64,000 bases of DNA, taken from Nitrospira sp. (GTDB lineage: Bacteria > Nitrospirota > Nitrospiria > Nitrospirales > Nitrospiraceae). Made by a program: the position numbers and the translations under genes. The notes below the pieces were generated by a model that was given only the letters and a program-made list of their open reading frames with translations, made no database searches and was not told where the DNA came from. The stretch covers positions 3,003,043-3,067,042 of the forward strand of contig CP092079.1 of the NCBI GenBank assembly GCA_022226955.1. Reading direction: 5' to 3'. Shown one piece after another: positions 25,511-32,468 of the stretch (the stretch's first letter is position 1; each line of letters starts with the position of its first letter).

Positions 25511-27541
25511 ATGAAAATCCGAACCATTCGCGGCCGCATCGTCTTAGCCATTGTGCTGGTGGGCTGCATCCCGCTGTTGATTGGGCTGGTGTTGGCCTAC
25601 GTGTCGGGCATGCGCTCGCTGCGCGATGTAATCGGCGGCAATCTTCAGGCGGTGGCGATTCAGGCTGCGGATCGTGTGACGATGCTGGTGCAGGGCGAGG
25701 TGCAGAGCCTCAAGCTGCTGGGGTCTGCCCCGTTGCGAGTCCGTCAGCCGGTGGAAGCGGCGAATCGGTTGTATCCTCAGAATGTGCCGTCCGCGCAGGC
25801 GCGGATCGCCGAACGCGCGCAGGTGTGGGAACAGGGCGGAGACGTCGCCAGGCAGCTGTTGAATGTCGATCTCTCTCGATTTCTCCTGGAAACCAAGGTG
25901 CGCGACGGAGACAAGGTGGTCGGCCTTCTGATCGCCGATCAGCATGGGGCGCTGGTGGCGGCGAGTTCCGAACCCGATCACTATTCGTTTGAAGGAGAGC
26001 CTTGGTGGACCGCGATTCATGCGGGGGGCGTCGATCAGGTCTATGTCAGCGGACTGATTCCGGCGCAAGAAGGCTCCTTTAGAACATCGGAGGAAACCAT
26101 CGATATTGCCGTGCCGATTCTCGACGACCGGCAGCATACCGTTATTGGGGCGGTGAAGGCCTCCTATCGATTCGATAGTCTGTTCGCGATGATCAATCAG
26201 ATCCGCATCGGGCAGACCGGCCATGCCATGTTGTTCGATGCGGCCGGCAATCCGCTGGTCTGTCCTATCCTGCCCAGGGAAGCCCATCGCATTCCCGCGC
26301 AATTGATGGCGATGATTGTGTCGTCGCACCCTGGTTGGGGCATTGCGGAGAACGACGGACATGGGGCGGCGGATACGGTCGTCGGGTTTGCGCCGGTCAC
26401 GGGACTTTCGTTGCCGGACAACTCCTGGCACATCTTCGTCCGGCAGCAGCCGAGCGAGAGTTACGCGCCGATCCGGGATCAGCTGCGGAACCTGGCGGCA
26501 ATTGGGCTGGTGATGCTGGGGCTGCTCTGGGCGATGGGGCGCTACGTCGCGGCGAGAATCGCTCGTCCAATTCAAATTCTCCAGACCGGCGTCGAGACGA
26601 TCAGCCAGGGAACCTATGACCGTCCGCTGAATATCCAAACCGGCGATGAATTCGAGGAGCTGGCGGCGGCCGTCCATCGGATGGCCGACCGGCTGAAGGC
26701 GTCGCGGGTCGAACTGGAAGCGTTGAACGCCGATCTGGCCCGGCGCGTCGAAGAGAAAACCGCCGAAGCGACCGAGCATATGAAGAAGCTGCAATTCGCC
26801 GAACGGCTGGCGACGCTGGGGAAAGTGGCCAGCGGGATCGCCCATGAAATCAACAACCCGCTGGGCATTATTCTCAACCGGATCGAGTGCATGGAGGCGG
26901 ATGCGGCGCAGGTGCTGCTGTCCGAGGAGCAGCAGCGGGATCTCAACGCGATTCGAACGCAGGCCGATCGTATTGTGCGGGTGACGAAGAGCATGCTGGC
27001 CTTGTCGCGCGGAGCCGCGACGGTGTTGAAGCCGATGGACGTGAACTGCGTGCTGCAAGCCTGCATCGAGGCGTCGATGGAACGGGCGGCGACCAAGGGC
27101 GTGCGTATCGAGTCGGCGCTGGCGGCGGGGCTCTCGCCGGTCATGGGCGACCGCGACCGGATCGAGACGGTGATGCTGAACTTGATCAACAATGCGATCG
27201 ATGCCGCGGAGAAAAGCGCGGGACCGGGCGTCGTCACCGTCCGATCCGAATGCAGCCGGGGCCCGCAGGGCGAGATGGTGGTGGCGCGGATCAGCGATAC
27301 GGGGCCCGGGATTCCACAGGAGCTGCTGGGGCGTATTTTCGATCCGTTCTTCACAACGAAGGAGCAAGGCCAAGGCACCGGGTTGGGGTTGTTTCTGAGC
27401 TACGGAATCGTGGCCGACCACCGAGGGCGTTTGGAAATCGAAAGCGGGCCGCAAGGCGCCGTCGCGTCCGTTGCGCTGCCCGTGTTGATGACGATGGAAT
27501 CATCGCAGCAGGAGGCCGGATGGGAGCAGGTAAGATACTGA
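25511..27541 (+). CDS. Cache-HAMP sensor histidine kinase
   Basis: About 676 residues. TM1 (residues about 12-32), a large periplasmic double-Cache-type sensor (about 35-325, with GGVDQVYVSGLIP and IDIAVPILDD), TM2 (about 325-345), HAMP, a coiled coil (ELEALNADLARRVEEKTAEA), HisKA with GIAHEINNPLGI (H445), and the ATPase domain (NLINNAID, DTGPGIPQE, GTGLGLFLSYG). No Shine-Dalgarno is evident before the ATG. It overlaps the following regulator gene by 22 bp and is presumably its cognate kinase. The sensed ligand is unknown; the target genes proposed here suggest metals or redox state. Confidence 0.92.
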   Translation: MKIRTIRGRIVLAIVLVGCIPLLIGLVLAYVSGMRSLRDVIGGNLQAVAIQAADRVTMLVQGEVQSLKLLGSAPLRVRQPVEAANRLYPQNVPSAQARIAERAQVWEQGGDVARQLLNVDLSRFLLETKVRDGDKVVGLLIADQHGALVAASSEPDHYSFEGEPWWTAIHAGGVDQVYVSGLIPAQEGSFRTSEETIDIAVPILDDRQHTVIGAVKASYRFDSLFAMINQIRIGQTGHAMLFDAAGNPLVCPILPREAHRIPAQLMAMIVSSHPGWGIAENDGHGAADTVVGFAPVTGLSLPDNSWHIFVRQQPSESYAPIRDQLRNLAAIGLVMLGLLWAMGRYVAARIARPIQILQTGVETISQGTYDRPLNIQTGDEFEELAAAVHRMADRLKASRVELEALNADLARRVEEKTAEATEHMKKLQFAERLATLGKVASGIAHEINNPLGIILNRIECMEADAAQVLLSEEQQRDLNAIRTQADRIVRVTKSMLALSRGAATVLKPMDVNCVLQACIEASMERAATKGVRIESALAAGLSPVMGDRDRIETVMLNLINNAIDAAEKSAGPGVVTVRSECSRGPQGEMVVARISDTGPGIPQELLGRIFDPFFTTKEQGQGTGLGLFLSYGIVADHRGRLEIESGPQGAVASVALPVLMTMESSQQEAGWEQVRY

Positions 27542-28893
27542 TCGTCGATGACGAGGTCGATGCGCTGGACAACTGCCGCCGCATCTTGAGCCGGTTGGGC
27601 TACGACTGTTCGACGGAGCACGATCCGGTTCGCGCGGTGCAGCGGATTCAGCAGGAGCGCCCCGGTCTGGTCTTGACGGATTTGCGCATGCCGGGCCTCG
27701 ATGGGATCGGCGTGCTGGTCGAGGCGAAGCGGGTCGATCCCAAGATCAATGTGGTGTTGCTGACCGCGTATGCGACCGTTCAAACCGCCGTGGACTCCAT
27801 GCGGTATGGCGCGCTGGATTATGTGTTGAAGCCTTATACCAGCAAGAATCTTGAGGCGGTGGCAAAGCGGGCATTTGAGCAAGCCGGATCGGTGGAATTG
27901 CCTGTCAGCGGCAGCACGAGCGCGATTGCGCGGATTCTCGGCCGGAGCCGGGCGATTCAAGAGGTGAGAGATCTCATCAAGAAAGTCGCGCGGACGGACG
28001 CCAATATTTTGATTTATGGCGAAAGCGGGACGGGCAAGGAGTTAGTGGCCCGCGCTATTCACGATGCCAGCGAACGGATTGGCCGGCCGTTCATTCCGCT
28101 CGATTGCGTCGCCATGCCGGATACGCTGCTCGAATCGGAATTGTTCGGCCATGAGAAGGGGGCGTTCACCGGCGCGCATGCGGCGAAGGCCGGCCTGTTC
28201 GAAGTGGCGAACCGCGGCACGGTTTTCCTGGACGAGGTGAGCGGCATGAGCCAGACGCTGCAATCGCGGCTGCTCCGCGTGTTGCAGGAGCGCCATGTCC
28301 GCCGCGTGGGCGGCACGCGCTACGCGGATATCGACGTCCGGGTGATTGCCGCGTCGAATCGCGATTTGGAAGAGGCCTGCCGAAAGGGCGAGTTCCGGGA
28401 GGATTTGTACTACCGGCTGAATGTCATTCCGATTCTGCTGCCCCCGTTGCGGGAGCGTGACGGCGATGTGCAGGTGCTGGCTCAGGAATTTCTCACGCGC
28501 TTTCGAGGCCGGAGAGGCGCGGAGTCCGGCGCCGGGCCTGCATTCGATTCGGATGCCCTGGCCTGCCTGAACGCGCATGCTTGGCCAGGCAATGTCCGGG
28601 AGCTTCAGAATGTCATCGAACGAGTGGCGGCGTTGGCCGACAGCCCGACGATTTGCGTCGAACATCTTCCCGAGCGCTTTCGCGCGGCGCGGCCGGATGC
28701 CGCCGATGCCGAGGAAACGGGATCGTACAAACAGGCCAAGCAGGAAGTCGTGCGTTCGTTCGAGCGCAGTTTTCTCCTGGAGTTGCTCAAGCGCCACGAC
28801 TGGCACATGAGCCATGCGGCGCAAGAAGCCGGCGTCGATCGCAAAACGATCGAGCGCATGGTGAAGCGGCACGGCCTCCGGGAACCGAATTAA
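27520..28893 (+). CDS. NtrC-family sigma-54 response regulator
   Basis: About 457 residues. Receiver with D54 in LTDLRMPGLDG, T in LTAYAT and K in VLKPY. AAA+ domain with GESGTGKE, intact GAFTGA (residues 214-219) and Walker B TVFLDEVSG. C-terminal Fis-type helix-turn-helix (SHAAQEAGVDRKTIERMVKR). Start ATG 27520 inside the end of the kinase gene, with AGGAGG immediately upstream. It is a complete activator. Its closest visible relative is the degenerate regulator at 29096, with which it shares long stretches of the receiver. Candidate binding sites are the 22-bp dyads before that gene and before the multicopper oxidase. Confidence 0.93.
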   Translation: MGAGKILIVDDEVDALDNCRRILSRLGYDCSTEHDPVRAVQRIQQERPGLVLTDLRMPGLDGIGVLVEAKRVDPKINVVLLTAYATVQTAVDSMRYGALDYVLKPYTSKNLEAVAKRAFEQAGSVELPVSGSTSAIARILGRSRAIQEVRDLIKKVARTDANILIYGESGTGKELVARAIHDASERIGRPFIPLDCVAMPDTLLESELFGHEKGAFTGAHAAKAGLFEVANRGTVFLDEVSGMSQTLQSRLLRVLQERHVRRVGGTRYADIDVRVIAASNRDLEEACRKGEFREDLYYRLNVIPILLPPLRERDGDVQVLAQEFLTRFRGRRGAESGAGPAFDSDALACLNAHAWPGNVRELQNVIERVAALADSPTICVEHLPERFRAARPDAADAEETGSYKQAKQEVVRSFERSFLLELLKRHDWHMSHAAQEAGVDRKTIERMVKRHGLREPN

Positions 28894-28953
28894 CGAGCGC
28901 CTCTTCGGGTTCTCTCCGAAGAAGAGCCATTCGGTCACATCTTTTTACGCAAC

Positions 28954-28968
28954 CACTTTTCAAAAGTG
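28954..28968. repeat. Palindrome CACTTTT-C-AAAAGTG
   Basis: Seven-base arms around a single central C, in the 202-bp gap between the two regulator genes. It is followed 16 bp later by the GC-rich dyad at 28985. It could be an operator or a weak bidirectional terminator for the upstream regulator gene. Confidence 0.3.
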
Positions 28969-28984
28969 ACAGTCGTGAGCGTGC

Positions 28985-29006
28985 GGTGGGGCGCTGTCGC
29001 CCCACC
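28985..29006. promoter_or_regulatory. 22-bp GC-rich dyad A upstream of the degenerate regulator
   Basis: GGTGGGGCG-CTGT-CGCCCCACC, a perfect 9-bp-arm inverted repeat ending about 15 bp before the -24 element at 29021. Related 22-bp sites occur at 32067-32088 (15 of the central 18 bases identical) and 32155-32176 (17 of 22). The shared design TGGGGCGC..GCCCCA points to one DNA-binding protein, best guess the regulator encoded at 27520. An RNA hairpin is the alternative reading. Confidence 0.5.
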
Positions 29007-29020
29007 TGGCTGTTCGTTTC

Positions 29021-29035
29021 GGCATCGCAATTGCT
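29021..29035 (+). promoter_or_regulatory. Sigma-54-like promoter of the degenerate regulator
   Basis: GGCAT-N5-TTGCT, GG and GC spaced exactly 12 bp, preceded by C instead of T. The predicted transcript start near 29046 gives a 50-base leader to the ATG at 29096, which has a GAAGAGGA ribosome-binding site. The dyad directly upstream supports it. Confidence 0.5.
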
Positions 29036-29095
29036 TGACTCAGAGAGGCGGACGGCTTGTGCTGTGTGCCCTCAGTGAATGACGAAGAGGACGGC

Positions 29096-30307
29096 ATGGA
29101 AACGATGGCGGCGGAGAAAATATTGATCGTGGACGATGAGCCGGAGGCCATCGAAAACTGTCGGAGGATACTGAGCCGGCAGCGCTACCACTGCGTCGTC
29201 GAAGCCGACTCGAACCGGGCCTTGGCGGTGATCGAGCGCGAGCGGCCTCACGTCCTGCTCACCGACCTTCGGATGCCGGGTCTCGATGGGATCGGACTGT
29301 TGAAAGCCGCCAAGCGCATCGATCCGACGATTGCGGTGGTCCTCGTGACCGCCTATGCGTCCATTGAAACCGCGGTGGAGTCCATGCGGCATGGCGCATT
29401 CGATTATCTGGCCAAGCCGTTCACGGGCAAAGAATTGTCCGAGGTCATCCGGCGCGCGCTGAGGCAGGAAGAGGATTCGGTCGGTCCCCGCGATGAGGCT
29501 CGATTTGCTCCAGCCAAGCGGCCGGCCGACCGCGGCATCGCGGCGGAAGAAGGTGTCTTGATCGGAAGCAGCGCGGCTATCCAGAGTGTCCGTGAACTCG
29601 TCGAACGAGTGGCGGGGACCGAGGCCTCGCTGCTGATTTCCGGTGAAGCTGGGACCGGTAAAGAATATCTGGCGCGAACGATTCATCTGCGCAGCGCGCG
29701 CCGGACGAAGCCGTTCTTGCCGGTCGCCTGTATCGCCAGCGACGAAGCCGTGCTGAACCTCCAGTTGTTTGGTGGTGAACATTCCGCCGGGGCGCACCCA
29801 GGCTTGTTGGAATCGGCGTCCGGCGGGACGCTGTTTCTGGACGAAGTCGGCGGGCTCAGCCTGCGACTGCAGGCCAAAGTGGCGCGGGCGTTGAAAGAGC
29901 GGCGCGGGCGCCGGGTGGGGGCGGAAGGATTTTTCGATCTCGATGTGCGCGTCATCGCCGCATCGACGCAAGATCTACAGGTCCTTTGCGCCCGCGGCGG
30001 GTTTCGCGATGATCTCTACTGGCAGTTGAATGTTGTTCCGTTCGCGCTGCCCCCGTTGCGCGAGCGGGCCGAGGATATCGACGCGCTGGCCCACTGGTTT
30101 CTTCGCGCCTGCCAGAGACAAACACCCGGCGCTTCGCAATTGTGGCCAGGGGTCACGCCTCGGGCCAGCCGGCGGCTGCGCCACTATCCCTGGTCCGGTA
30201 ATCTGCGCGAGCTGCGGAGCGTCATCGAACAGGCGGCGGTACTTGCCGACGGATCGCTGCTTGATCTTGCGCATCTGCCTGATCGTCTGTGGACGGCACG
30301 GCAATGA
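29096..30307 (+). CDS. Degenerate NtrC-like regulator without GAFTGA or DNA-binding domain
   Basis: About 403 residues. The receiver is intact (D57 in LTDLRMPGLDG, VTAYAS, AKPF) and close to that of the regulator at 27520. The AAA+ domain keeps Walker A (GEAGTGKE) and Walker B (GTLFLDEVGG). The sigma-54-contacting loop is lost: where the paralogue has LFGHEKGAFTGAH, this one reads LFGGEHSAGAH, about five residues shorter. The protein stops just after the AAA+ domain (AHLPDRLW), so the Fis helix-turn-helix is missing. It probably cannot activate sigma-54 promoters by itself. It may form mixed hexamers with, or titrate phosphoryl groups from, the full-length paralogue; this is inference. ATG 29096 has GAAGAGGA upstream. 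Confidence 0.87.
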   Translation: METMAAEKILIVDDEPEAIENCRRILSRQRYHCVVEADSNRALAVIERERPHVLLTDLRMPGLDGIGLLKAAKRIDPTIAVVLVTAYASIETAVESMRHGAFDYLAKPFTGKELSEVIRRALRQEEDSVGPRDEARFAPAKRPADRGIAAEEGVLIGSSAAIQSVRELVERVAGTEASLLISGEAGTGKEYLARTIHLRSARRTKPFLPVACIASDEAVLNLQLFGGEHSAGAHPGLLESASGGTLFLDEVGGLSLRLQAKVARALKERRGRRVGAEGFFDLDVRVIAASTQDLQVLCARGGFRDDLYWQLNVVPFALPPLRERAEDIDALAHWFLRACQRQTPGASQLWPGVTPRASRRLRHYPWSGNLRELRSVIEQAAVLADGSLLDLAHLPDRLWTARQ

Positions 30308-30350
30308 CGGTCATTCGCGACAAACGGTCAGCGTTCCGTGCGCGCGGCGA

Positions 30351-30989
30351 TCATGAGTGCGGCACCGTTCCCTGAGCCTCGGGCACTGGCGCCAGAGGGC
30401 TGACGGCATTCTGGTCCCGCCCTGGACGATAGGTCTCTAACATGGCGGTGACGGCCGGCATCAATCGATCCTGCGCACTCACCGGCACCTTGATCCGCAC
30501 CCCGCGCCCTTCGTTGCGTCCCAGAGAAAAAATGTGAATTTCCAGCATCGCGCGCTGTTGTTCGCCTTGGTAGGTAAAGGCCAGGCGCTTGGCCGGGAAT
30601 CCCGCGAGCGTCGCCGGTCGATCTGGCTGCCACGCGATCTCGATCCGTTTCTTGCCGTAGAGATTCGCGATAATGCGACGGTGTGCGGCGGCAAACTCGT
30701 CGAGGGTCTGCCGCCCATCCTGGCTCGTGCCCTCCAAGAGATTCATGTGGCCCGAGAGGACAACGAGGCTGTGCTCGACCGGTGGATGGAGCGTCACGCC
30801 GGTGCCGCCCGGCAGCGGATTGCCTTGCCGCCACTGTTCCGGATAGCGCACCGCGAAGCCGAACCGGGCGTTGGTATAGAGTGTGCCGGTCTGTGCAATG
30901 TCCGCGGCATCGAGGGAAGCGGGGACCACCGCGCCATAGCCGATGGGTATCGTGAACGATAGGCATATCCAGATCATTGTGGTCTTCAT
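30351..30989 (-). CDS. Exported protein of unknown function, coupled to the FGE-like gene
   Basis: About 212 residues with a Sec signal (MKTTMIWICLSFTIPIGYGA). The mature part (LYTNARFGFAVRYPEQW, AGFPAKRLAFTYQGEQQRAMLEIHIF) resembles PsbP/DcrB-like single-domain folds in which a YP.W motif opens the first strand. I start at ATG 30989, which has GAGGACC eight bases upstream; an ATG at 31004 overlaps the upstream stop. It is the second gene of a minus-strand pair with the FGE-like protein and convergent with the degenerate regulator. No function can be stated. Confidence 0.7.
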   Translation of the reverse strand: MKTTMIWICLSFTIPIGYGAVVPASLDAADIAQTGTLYTNARFGFAVRYPEQWRQGNPLPGGTGVTLHPPVEHSLVVLSGHMNLLEGTSQDGRQTLDEFAAAHRRIIANLYGKKRIEIAWQPDRPATLAGFPAKRLAFTYQGEQQRAMLEIHIFSLGRNEGRGVRIKVPVSAQDRLMPAVTAMLETYRPGRDQNAVSPLAPVPEAQGTVPHS

Positions 30990-31000
30990 CAGGTCGGTCC

Positions 31001-31891
31001 TCATGGAATAAGAATTGTCGGCGGTTGCCGCGATTGCGCGCAGCGAAACCCGATGGTGGCTGTCTGCTGACTCGGCGGGGCTCCGCTTCTAGTGGCCGTT
31101 CGCAACAACGCAGGCGCGCTCTTCCACGATCCTCCGCGCACCACTTTATATCGGCCGCTGGCCGGTCCCTGCGGGTTGCGGTCTGGCATGGTCATGTAAT
31201 AGTCGATCCCGAACCAGTCCTCGACCCACTCGGCTGCATTGCCTGCCATATGGTGCAGGCCGTAGGGACTGCGGCCGGCCTCTCCCTTGTCTACCGGTGC
31301 GACGATTGGCATCTCGTGCACATGATATTGGCCGAACATCGCCAGCGACGGCGCGGGCGGCTGCGAGCCCCAGGGAAAGAGATTCGCCTGCTCGCCGCGC
31401 GCGGCTTTTTCCCACTCGGCTTCAGTCGGCAGGCGCTTGCCATGCGCGCGGCAAAAATCGGTGGCGTCGGCCCACGACACGTACAGCGCTGGCCAGCGCG
31501 CAAGTGTTTCCGGCGGGAGCGCGTGAATGGTCGCGGCATGATCGATCAGTTTGCGCAGGTCTTCGGAGACCGGGCGTTGCTGTTGTGTGAGCCATAACAG
31601 ATATTTTCCCAGGCCGACTTCATCCCGGTCGATGTCGTAGGCGTTGAGCCAGACGCGCCGTTGCGGCTGTTCCGTGTCGTCGTATTGGAGATCGAGGCTG
31701 AACAGTCCCTGTCCAGCGCGCGCCGTGCCCATGAGAAACGCGCCTTCCGCCACGGTCTGCATCGGCGCATGGGTGGCGTGCGCGGCAATGGCCGCAAGGC
31801 GGGAAGGCGTATCGGCCGTCGCTTGCAGAGACGATGCGCCGATGAATGTCGCGATGAACACTGCTTTGAATATCTGGCGATAGGTCTGCAC
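31001..31891 (-). CDS. Exported formylglycine-generating-enzyme-like (SUMF1) protein
   Basis: About 296 residues with an N-terminal signal (AVFIATFIGASSLQATA-D). It has the SUMF1/FGE-sulfatase fold signatures: FLMGTARAG, DIDRDEVGLGKYLLW, SWADATDFCRAHGKRLPTEAEWEKAARG, FPWGS, VAPVDKGEAGRSPYGLHHMAGNAAEWVEDW, VVRGGSWK and a final GFRCAQ. True FGE needs a redox cysteine pair near the C-terminus; only the GFRC cysteine is seen here, so oxidation of sulfatase cysteines is doubtful. It may be a structural or ligand-binding member. The start is a GTG; a TTGCGC-N18-TATAGT promoter match (minus strand, 31924-31953) lies just upstream. Confidence 0.82.
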   Translation of the reverse strand: MQTYRQIFKAVFIATFIGASSLQATADTPSRLAAIAAHATHAPMQTVAEGAFLMGTARAGQGLFSLDLQYDDTEQPQRRVWLNAYDIDRDEVGLGKYLLWLTQQQRPVSEDLRKLIDHAATIHALPPETLARWPALYVSWADATDFCRAHGKRLPTEAEWEKAARGEQANLFPWGSQPPAPSLAMFGQYHVHEMPIVAPVDKGEAGRSPYGLHHMAGNAAEWVEDWFGIDYYMTMPDRNPQGPASGRYKVVRGGSWKSAPALLRTATRSGAPPSQQTATIGFRCAQSRQPPTILIP

Positions 31892-31993
31892 GAATGGTCC
31901 GCCGCGTGAATAAGAAAGGCGGCACTATAATCGCGTGGCGATCAGCCGCGCAAGATTCGCCGAGGTTCTATGCGAATTTTCTCTTGTGTCTTC

Positions 31994-32029
31994 CGGATCG
32001 GAATCGGTTCATGCGCCGATTCCGATCCG
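31994..32029. repeat. Perfect 14-bp-arm inverted repeat
   Basis: CGGATCGGAATCGG and CCGATTCCGATCCG face each other across TTCATGCG, in the 577-bp divergent space between the FGE-like gene and the multicopper oxidase gene. No T-run follows. The unusually long perfect arms suggest either a strong operator or a remnant of a palindromic interspersed repeat. Confidence 0.5.
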
Positions 32030-32066
32030 CTGCTGTGAGAGATCCGTATCTGCCGGTCGAGAAGTA

Positions 32067-32088
32067 ATTGGGGCGCAGCGGCCCCATT
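32067..32088. promoter_or_regulatory. 22-bp GC-rich dyad B upstream of the multicopper oxidase
   Basis: TGGGGC and GCCCCA around GCAGCG, within a 22-bp site aligned with dyad A (28985). It lies about 190 bp before the sigma-54-like promoter at 32249. A stretch of six T's begins at 32094, so a terminator role was considered, but the stem is short and the T-run is separated from it. Confidence 0.4.
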
Positions 32089-32154
32089 CCGCATTTTTTC
32101 ATAGAACGAGAAGACAGTTGTAACATCCATGGTTTGCGCGTGATCGTTTCGAGC

Positions 32155-32176
32155 GATGGGATGCTGCCGCCCCATC
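32155..32176. promoter_or_regulatory. 22-bp GC-rich dyad C upstream of the multicopper oxidase
   Basis: GATGGG and CCCATC bracket a GC-rich centre (ATGCTGCCGC); 17 of 22 bases match dyad A. It is centred about 85 bp upstream of the -24 element at 32250, a typical enhancer distance. Centre-to-centre distance to dyad B is 88 bp. Confidence 0.45.
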
Positions 32177-32248
32177 GATGCATGCCGGTGCCTTTCTCAA
32201 TCCACATTGATTCCTGCCAAATCGTGAAAACGTTCTCGTCTGAACGGA

Positions 32249-32264
32249 GGGAACATAATTTGCT
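32249..32264 (+). promoter_or_regulatory. Sigma-54-like promoter of the multicopper oxidase operon
   Basis: GGGAAC-N5-TTGCT, with GG and GC 12 bp apart and one mismatch inside the -24 block (A for C). The predicted start near 32275 gives a leader of about 195 bases to the ATG at 32469; nothing else was recognised in that leader. Support comes mainly from the dyads B and C upstream. Confidence 0.4.
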
Positions 32265-32468
32265 CTACGCCATACCGCGGACAGATACGCATCGGCCTCT
32301 GGTGTGAAAGAGAACGCTGTCTGGTGAAAGAGTGGGAAAGAAAGGACCGGCCTCCTAACGATCTCCCCGATGAAAATTGGCTTTCACCAGACTTCGAATT
32401 CGATAGAGCCGGGTTTCCGCGAGGCAGTGACAGGGTGTGTGGGTAGATTGATGGAGGAGGCTGGACGT

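Noticed and set aside
24976..25569. Longer start for the ArsR-type repressor at 25569
   Set aside because: The extra 87 residues show no family similarity and would overlap the start of the divergent kinase gene; GTG 25308 gives the expected length.
25544..27454. 636-residue open frame on the minus strand opposite the Cache histidine kinase gene
   Set aside because: The translation is Arg/His-rich low-complexity with no domain pattern; the plus-strand kinase has all expected boxes in order. It is a shadow frame caused by GC-rich codon bias.
32067..32100. Intrinsic terminator formed by dyad B and the T6 run
   Set aside because: The stem is only six pairs and the T-run starts six bases after it; the match to two other dyads near sigma-54-like promoters explains it better. 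Not fully excluded.
32370..32468. Earlier start of the multicopper oxidase at 32370
   Set aside because: The ATG at 32469 has a near-perfect GGAGGAGG eight bases upstream and begins a clean signal peptide; the upstream 33 residues do not.
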